Assembly (NCBI GenBank): GCA_938006335.1
Contig: CALLMF010000022.1
Span: forward strand, 124,001-188,000
Length of the DNA stretch: 64,000 nt
Reading direction: 5' to 3'
Source of the DNA: an uncultured Granulosicoccaceae bacterium
Lineage (GTDB): Bacteria > Pseudomonadota > Gammaproteobacteria > Granulosicoccales > Granulosicoccaceae
Part shown: piece by piece, positions 59,354 through 64,000 of the stretch
Numbering within the stretch: the stretch's first letter is position 1
How the letters are laid out: each line of letters starts with the position of its first letter
Position numbers and translations under genes: made by a program
Notes under the pieces: model-generated
What the model saw: the letters and a program-made list of their open reading frames with translations, nothing else
Database searches by the model: none
Told to the model about the DNA's origin: nothing

Positions 59354-60307
59354 CTAGTTTGTCTGCACAGAATCAAGATGGCGAAGGTAGTGTAAACGGG
59401 CACCTTCTCCAGCAGCAGAAGAGTTCAGTAATATAGTGTTTTCAGAAGTCTTATTTCGGATGTCACCTGCCACTCTGCCGCCAATAATGTAACTTATATC
59501 GCCAGGAACCATACTTTCTCCCAGACTATTTTTGTCAGCTACATGTGATCCGATGTAAGTAAAAGCTCTTGAGAAACTGAAGTCTGGCACATCCCCATTA
59601 CTTTCAAATTGTAGCCCGATAATCGTATTGTAGTTTATGCGTGAAATCAAACCCGTTGGGCCCAACCCTGGTACATTGTTCCATCCGCGGCCTCCATTAT
59701 TCCGAGCTACCGGCTGTACAAACGTATTCGCATTCAACCAACCACGGTTTTGTGTGGCAAAACCATCCCAATGAAATCCGTCTTTCGTATTGTCAATTGA
59801 ACTCAATAACGTAAAAACTACATTGGTGACCTGACTATTTTTCCCGTAGGTGCCGGAGTCGATTCCAAAATAAAAACCGTGTCGTCCGTTGTTAATTGCA
59901 TGAAGCCTTTCGTGACTAGCGCCTTGTCCTCGGAGGAAGGCAAACCCATCTTTCGGGGCGTTCCTCACCGTCAAGCCCTTGATCGAAACGCCAGATGCGT
60001 TCACTACTACTGTGTTGTCTAGTTCTGCGCCCCAACCACTGATTAATTTGGGTTGGTATGTCGTGACGTTGTTGTTCAAGTGCCAAGGTGTGGACAGATG
60101 GCAGTGGCCTTCGATTTCGAGAGTGCCAATATTGCCAACACGGAGATCATCCCATGCGGCGTTAAAAGCTAGGATGTCATCGGTAACTCCGTCACACACA
60201 GCACCGTAATCTGTGACTGGAGCCGCAAATGCACTACCACTAGTCAATGCAATTATTAACAGGGTAACTGTGCCGTAGATTGCCTTTAATCTATTTTGAA
60301 TGCCCAC
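59354..60307 (-). CDS. Secreted right-handed parallel beta-helix protein (pectate-lyase-3-like)
   Basis: 317 residues from GTG 60307. Signal peptide LLIIALTSGSAFAAPVTDYG. The start VTDYGAVCDGVTDDILAFNAAWD is the N-terminal motif of Pectate_lyase_3/GH28-like beta-helices, followed by repeating strands such as GVSIKGLTVRNAPKDGFAFLRG and GRHGFYFGIDSG. It probably cleaves or binds an acidic polysaccharide outside the cell. It is convergent with the sulfotransferase and shares its AT-rich composition. It ends with TAG. Confidence 0.75.
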   Translation of the reverse strand: MGIQNRLKAIYGTVTLLIIALTSGSAFAAPVTDYGAVCDGVTDDILAFNAAWDDLRVGNIGTLEIEGHCHLSTPWHLNNNVTTYQPKLISGWGAELDNTVVVNASGVSIKGLTVRNAPKDGFAFLRGQGASHERLHAINNGRHGFYFGIDSGTYGKNSQVTNVVFTLLSSIDNTKDGFHWDGFATQNRGWLNANTFVQPVARNNGGRGWNNVPGLGPTGLISRINYNTIIGLQFESNGDVPDFSFSRAFTYIGSHVADKNSLGESMVPGDISYIIGGRVAGDIRNKTSENTILLNSSAAGEGARLHYLRHLDSVQTN

Positions 60308-60543
60308 GAAAATGTCTTCGGATTTAAAATAGTGTCCGTGAAGTTTGTCGACATTCTGAAATTATTTCTGCGGCCTAAATCATATTTATGAGTTGTGTTG
60401 CGTATTTCGTGACGCGTGCATACGAAATATCTGTGCCCAGCCGAGCGCCACTGCTCCACGAAGTAAATCACGCAGGCTTTTGCGCCCAAGCCAACTTCCT
60501 TCTCCCCGATGACCTTTACGCTCGGCGATGCGGTCGGAACGTG
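60308..60543. other. AT-rich intergenic region with short inverted repeat
   Basis: No gene is supported. TATTTCGT (about 60403-60410) and ACGAAATA (60422-60429) form an 8-bp inverted repeat around an 11-nt centre, which could be an operator or terminator upstream of the beta-helix gene. Confidence 0.35.
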
Positions 60544-60786
60544 TCAACGTGTTTCGTACAGCTGTCGCGAACTTAACTTCATTTTCTGCTGCACCAGCGG
60601 TATGGTCGGGAAGTTGTCCGCTGCGGCTGCTCCCTGATCAGCTAGCTCCTCTGGTGTGTACGGGTTGATTACGACTCGTTCCGGTGGTGCTTGCGCCGTA
60701 GGCGATCCGTGAACGAACCGCTCGGAGTGGCGACGGTAGTTCTCGTCCAGTGCTGCCTGACGCGTCACGATGACCTCGCGATGTCG
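60544..60786 (-). pseudogene. IS3-family transposase C-terminal fragment
   Basis: Reading leftward from the IS66 end at 60786 the frame gives RHREVIVTRQAALDENYRRH, then SERFVHGSPTAQAPPERVVINP, matching the tail of IS3-type transposases (HPERFV.G.P..PP..VWIN). The DDE catalytic core is missing. It has been cut by the IS66 insertion at 60787, so it is a relic. Confidence 0.72.
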
Positions 60787-60798
60787 GTAAGCGTCACG
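60787..60798. repeat. IS66-type terminal inverted repeat
   Basis: GTAAGCGTCACG begins at 60787 and is the usual start of IS66-family ends (GTAAGCG). The IS3 fragment stops exactly here and the IS66 transposase remnant follows, so it marks one end of an IS66 element inserted into an IS3 element. The other end is missing. Confidence 0.68.
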
Positions 60799-60864
60799 CG
60801 AACAACGTCTTGGCTTGTTCCGAAGATGGCGCCGCGACGCTCGCTTAAGTCCGAGTAGTCGTTT

Positions 60865-61515
60865 GAAGTAGCTCGTCCGGAAGATTCCAGGGTAGCAGTG
60901 TATTGAGTTGCTCCGGGTCTGTTGCCGGCAGCCGCTCGAACAACCAGCTCAGGTACCGGTACGGTTCCTGCCCATTGTCCTTCGCTGTTTCGATCAAGCT
61001 GTACAGATTCGCGCTGGCATTCGCGCCACGCTGGCTGTTGCTCTACACCCAGGCCTTGCGACCGATCACGAAGGGGCGGATCGCGTTCTCTGCCAGATTA
61101 CTGTCGATCGGCCAGTCGCCAATCTCGATATATCGACTCAGTTGTGGCCAGTATTCAAGTGCGTAGTGCACAGCCTTCCCGACAGCGCTTTTCGGTGGGA
61201 CCGGAGGTCCCGTCTTGATCAACCAGTCGTGTAGTTGGCTCAACACTGGCGCACTGCGCTCCTGCCGGTTACGATACCGCGTAGCGGCATCGCTTTTGGC
61301 ACTCGCACGCTCGACCGCATACAGCTTGCCGATCATGCCAATGGCGAGATCTGCTTTGCCGCTCTTGCCCTTCGGCTGCGCTTTCTTCGCTTCCATGAAC
61401 TTGCGCCTGGCGTGAGCCCAGCAGCACAGGTGCTCGATACCACGAGCACGGGTGACTGAGCGATAGGCCTCATAGCCATCGCTCATCAACGCGCCAGCGT
61501 AGTTCGCGAGCACAA
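60865..61515 (-). pseudogene. IS66-family transposase (TnpC) C-terminal remnant with an amber codon
   Basis: The sequence LANYAGALMSDGYEAYRSV, CCWAHARRKFMEAKKAQP, WPIDSNLAENAIRPFVIGRKAWV is IS66 TnpC. It then meets TAG at 61043-61045 and carries on in the same frame with SNSQRGANASANLYSLIETAK and PYRYLSWLFERLPAT. Normal TnpC has an aromatic/leucine residue where the amber codon is. The N-terminal half of the gene is absent, replaced by a hemN fragment at about 61515. Element dead. Confidence 0.83.
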
Positions 61516-61645
61516 GGCTTTGATGGCGGCGCTCCTGATGTGGTCGTCGCGTGACAGTTCGGCGCCAGGGATGGTGGCGAGTTCACCGGTCTGGATTGAG
61601 CCGCGCCACCCCTCGAAGCTGCGCTCGTTCTGTGCATAGTACGAG
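61516..61645 (-). pseudogene. hemN: hemN (oxygen-independent coproporphyrinogen III oxidase) fragment
   Basis: About 43 codons read GSYYAQNERSFEGWRGS, then IQTGELATIPGAELSRDDHI and RSAAIKALCS, matching the C-terminal part of HemN (YAQN..., LTRDD.IR..VIK.L.C). Both sides are cut: IS66 sequence on the left and DUF2189 sequence on the right. It is a scrap left by a rearrangement. Confidence 0.72.
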
Positions 61646-61977
61646 CCTACCTGAGGCTCATCTTCTCGCTCGACAACTTTCCCTTTATCGGGCTTTGGGT
61701 ATCGGTCGGAGCTGTTTTTGCCACACTGGTGTTTGCAATATCTGTCGTGTCCATTCCGATGCTGCTTGATCGCGGCACTGACACGGTGTCTGCCGTGGCG
61801 ACCAGTGTGCGAGTACTGGCGGCCAATCCACTCGCGATGTTCGTGTGGGCTTGTCTGATCGCAGCGATCATCGGGATATCATTGCTCACCGGGTTTTTTG
61901 CACTGCTGGTTACTGCGCCGTTGATAGGGCACGCCACGTGGCATGCGTATCGGGCCACCGTGGAACCAGCGCACTGA
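61640..61977 (+). pseudogene. DUF2189-family membrane protein, 5'-truncated
   Basis: From about 61640 the plus strand reads YLRLIFSLDNFPFIGLWVSV, then VFAISVVSIPMLLDRGTD, FVWACLIAAIIGISLLTG, APLIGHATWHAYRATV, the C-terminal part of DUF2189 membrane proteins. The N-terminal part and start codon are missing because the gene begins at the hemN breakpoint; an internal ATG at 61729 might give a shorter product. Function unknown. It marks the right edge of the island. Confidence 0.75.
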
Positions 61978-62000
61978 CGTCACGCCGATGGTGCGTCATG

Positions 62001-62741
62001 TCAAATGACGGGCTGCTGCCGAGTGCCGCCACGCACCTTCTGCTGATGCCGCACGATCAACCCAAGTCCCACCACTAGCGGAATCGCCCAATACCCCGGG
62101 TAGAGCGCAAGCTCCGGAAAAAAGCGTACGGCGCCAAAGGCGAAGAAGGCGGTATACACCGATATCCCCGCACCGACGAGACCCTTGATGTGCTCCATCT
62201 GCCAGGCATTCTTCGGTGGCGTCGGATTCAGCATGAACCAGAGATTGGTGACGACCGTGGCAAAGCCGACCATCGAGATGCCGATCATCAGCATTTGCTC
62301 GGACTGCCAGCCGACGTAACAGGTTTGCGCCGCAGCGATGAACAGCACGACTTGTAGTGCCAGGTTGTACCAGCGCCTGTGGCCTGTATGCTGGCGCTTG
62401 AGCGCAATGCACTCTCGTCCATACCAGGCGAGGTTGATGGTGAGGATGGCGAGATAGAGCATCATCCATCCGAATATCGCTGAGATGATCACTGGATCGG
62501 AAAGCTCCGGATGGTCAGCAACACGCGGGTGGGTGCCTACGGGGTCATACAGGGTGATCAGACTGATACCCACGGCAATGCAACCGGTAGCCAGCAGGCA
62601 TCGCACAAACAGGCGGCCCCACCAGCGGTGGCGCGCGGCGCCCTTCCTCGTGGCAATGGGTACCCAGAAGGACACCAGCCCGACGAGTCCTGTCGCGATG
62701 TGGAAGGCGACCAGTACGTGGAAAAGCTGCAGACTGCTCAT
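62001..62741 (-). CDS. Polytopic membrane protein, DUF2306-like
   Basis: 246 residues from ATG 62741 (an upstream TTG at 62771 is less likely). About seven transmembrane helices; FHIATGLVGLVSFWVPIATRKG, RHRWWGRLF and HRRWYNLALQVVLFIAAA resemble DUF2306 membrane proteins with their heme- or quinone-like conserved histidines. Unknown function. Its start is 31 bp from the divergent P450 gene. Confidence 0.72.
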   Translation of the reverse strand: MSSLQLFHVLVAFHIATGLVGLVSFWVPIATRKGAARHRWWGRLFVRCLLATGCIAVGISLITLYDPVGTHPRVADHPELSDPVIISAIFGWMMLYLAILTINLAWYGRECIALKRQHTGHRRWYNLALQVVLFIAAAQTCYVGWQSEQMLMIGISMVGFATVVTNLWFMLNPTPPKNAWQMEHIKGLVGAGISVYTAFFAFGAVRFFPELALYPGYWAIPLVVGLGLIVRHQQKVRGGTRQQPVI

Positions 62742-62771
62742 GCCGGCATTATCCTGCAAGGCCAGGCTCAA

Positions 62772-64000
62772 ATGGAACCCGCTCGCCTGATGACCAGATT
62801 TCGTCCGCCCGCACCGACGCCGCGTTCGCCCGTGCTGTCGTTGCTACGCGTGATCCTGCAAGGCGAGGGCAACCTGCTTGCGCTGTTGCCCGCCAATGCG
62901 TACGAGAACGAGGTGGGTCGGCTGGGCTACTCGCGCCGCGACATCATCGTTGTCAACGAACCTGCGCTGGTGCGCCGTATTCTGGTCAACGAAGAAGGCA
63001 TCTTTCCCAAGAACGAGCTGATGGTCGAGGCGCTGGATCCGCTGGTTGGCAACTCAATGTTTGTCTCCGACGGGCAGGTGTGGCGCCGCCAGCGCATGAT
63101 GATTGACCCCGCCTTGTCGATGATGCGCGTCAATCGTGCGTTTGCGTCCATGTCGGCAGCCACTGACGACTACGAGCAACGACTGGATAAGGCCGCCAGG
63201 GATGGGGAATCCATTTCTCTGGATCTCGCGATGAGCCACCTCACGGCAGACATCATCTGCCGTTCGGTGTTTTCAACGTCACTGCAGTCCGAAACGGCGC
63301 GCCAGGTATTCGAGGACTTCAAGGTGTTCGAGCGCTCTGTCGCCCAGGTCAAGTTGCTGCGGTTGATCGCATCACCAGCGTTCAAGCCGGCCAGGCAGGA
63401 GCAAGCGGTACTCGATGCCTGCGAGCGGATTCGTGCGCACCTCGGTGAACTTGTGGACTCGCACCTGGGTCCAGACGCGAGCTCGACGCAATGGAATGAC
63501 ATAGCCAGCCAGATCATCGACGCGCAGTCACCGGAGTCGGGCGAGCGCTTTACCCGCAAGGAATTGATCGATCAGCTGGGTGTGTTCTTTCTCGCAGGTC
63601 ACGAGACGACAGCCAGTGTGCTGACGTGGGTGTTGTTCATTCTGGCGACGCAACCTGAGATTTCGCGACGCGTGCGCGCCGAGGTAAAGACGGTTGCGGG
63701 TGATGGTCCCATCGCCTTCGAACACATCCGCGAGATGCGTTATGTCCGAAACGTCTTTCGCGAGACCTTGCGGCTGTATCCACCGATCACGTTTCTGCCG
63801 CGCGTGGCGATGGAAAAAACACGAATAGGAACGCTGACCGCGCGTCGCGGTGCAATGATCATGGTGTCGCCCTGGACCATCCATCGCCACCGCAAGCTAT
63901 GGAAGGCCCCCGAGCTTTTTGATCCTGACCGTTTTGATGCAAGCCGGGAGGCCGAGCTGACACCCGGTGCTTACCTGCCGTTTGGTGTAGGTCCGCGCGT
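62772..64000 (+). CDS. Cytochrome P450 (partial, runs off the window)
   Basis: 409 codons from ATG 62772 to the window end. P450 landmarks: VWRRQRMMIDPAL, oxygen-binding helix FFLAGHETTAS (about residue 271), ExxR FRETLRLYPP, and PFGVGPR at the very end, just before the heme cysteine. It is a bacterial soluble-type P450, similar in order to CYP102/CYP4-like fatty-acid or alkane hydroxylases. The redox partner is not visible. Confidence 0.93.
   Translation, partial: MEPARLMTRFRPPAPTPRSPVLSLLRVILQGEGNLLALLPANAYENEVGRLGYSRRDIIVVNEPALVRRILVNEEGIFPKNELMVEALDPLVGNSMFVSDGQVWRRQRMMIDPALSMMRVNRAFASMSAATDDYEQRLDKAARDGESISLDLAMSHLTADIICRSVFSTSLQSETARQVFEDFKVFERSVAQVKLLRLIASPAFKPARQEQAVLDACERIRAHLGELVDSHLGPDASSTQWNDIASQIIDAQSPESGERFTRKELIDQLGVFFLAGHETTASVLTWVLFILATQPEISRRVRAEVKTVAGDGPIAFEHIREMRYVRNVFRETLRLYPPITFLPRVAMEKTRIGTLTARRGAMIMVSPWTIHRHRKLWKAPELFDPDRFDASREAELTPGAYLPFGVGPR

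Noticed and set aside
59137..59403. 88-codon minus-strand open frame
   Set aside because: It overlaps the 3' end of the beta-helix gene, has no conserved sequence and no ribosome site.
53947..61045. Genome-wide amber reassignment (TAG read as an amino acid)
   Set aside because: TAG ends several intact genes here (glnK, aapP, LysE, beta-helix gene), so the two interrupted genes are more simply nonsense mutations in decaying sequence.

Overview
The window is about 60% GC, densely coded and free of rRNA or tRNA genes. The gene content (dual-length UvrA, LptE, Leu-tRNA synthetase, AapJQMP amino-acid transporter, KtrAB, AmtB-GlnK, citrate synthase) indicates a Gram-negative proteobacterium, most likely a marine or host-associated heterotrophic gammaproteobacterium. 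The genus cannot be fixed from the sequence alone. Carbohydrate-uptake genes, a GH10 xylanase lipoprotein and sulfotransferases fit an organism living on algal or plant polysaccharide.

Layout. 1-2.9 kb: a 2-keto-3-deoxygluconate-type sugar kinase (cut by the window edge) behind its GntR/FCD regulator, divergent from an SDR dehydrogenase across a clear inverted-repeat operator, then a PPOX-type flavin protein. 3-7 kb: Amidase_3 cell-wall hydrolase, amidase-signature enzyme and FAD-linked D-lactate/glycolate-type dehydrogenase. 6.9-12.5 kb: one 1840-residue UvrA made of two fused UvrA units. 12.5-18.2 kb: SixA-like phosphatase, CPTC thioredoxin-like protein, NIPSNAP-like protein, lipoprotein esterase, membrane protein, KtrA-KtrB and a MAPEG protein. 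18.3-22.5 kb: phytanoyl-CoA-type dioxygenase, sugar oxidoreductase, a decayed second oxidoreductase and a sugar-binding protein without its permeases. 22.8-24.4 kb: amtB-glnK. 24.5-28.6 kb: secreted fibronectin-like protein, a 20-bp perfect inverted repeat and the xylanase. 28.6-35.8 kb: acetyltransferase, a complete polyamine/opine-type ABC transporter (ATPase, Tat-exported binding protein, two permeases), an Asp/Glu/hydantoin racemase and a frameshifted aminotransferase. 35.8-42.8 kb: leuS and lptE, normally neighbours, separated by two exporter genes, an RNase II-type enzyme and an HKD nuclease. 42.8-47.4 kb: hydroxyacid reductase, flavin reductase, gltA, lipoprotein and an EamA exporter. 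47.5-51.9 kb: the aapJQMP operon. 52-53.2 kb: a polytopic protein with an ABA4-like N-terminal half.

53.5-61.98 kb is an accessory island. From about 54.5 kb the DNA is visibly more AT-rich. It carries a TPR gene broken by one in-frame amber codon, a 939-residue double glycosyltransferase (GT2 plus GT4), a protein with two different sulfotransferase domains, and on the opposite strand a secreted beta-helix protein. Together these look like a cassette for making a sulfated surface glycan or glycoprotein. The right edge is a pile of wreckage: an IS3-family C-terminal fragment split by the end of an IS66 element, an IS66 transposase remnant with its own amber codon, a hemN fragment and a truncated DUF2189 gene. 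62.0-64.0 kb returns to ordinary sequence with a membrane protein and a cytochrome P450 cut by the window end.

No CRISPR array, phage or known defence system was seen. The most original content is the TPR/double-GT/double-sulfotransferase cassette. The UvrA fusion, the GntR operator, the 26.4-kb inverted repeat and the broken-gene junction at 60.5-61.7 kb are the other points worth a look.
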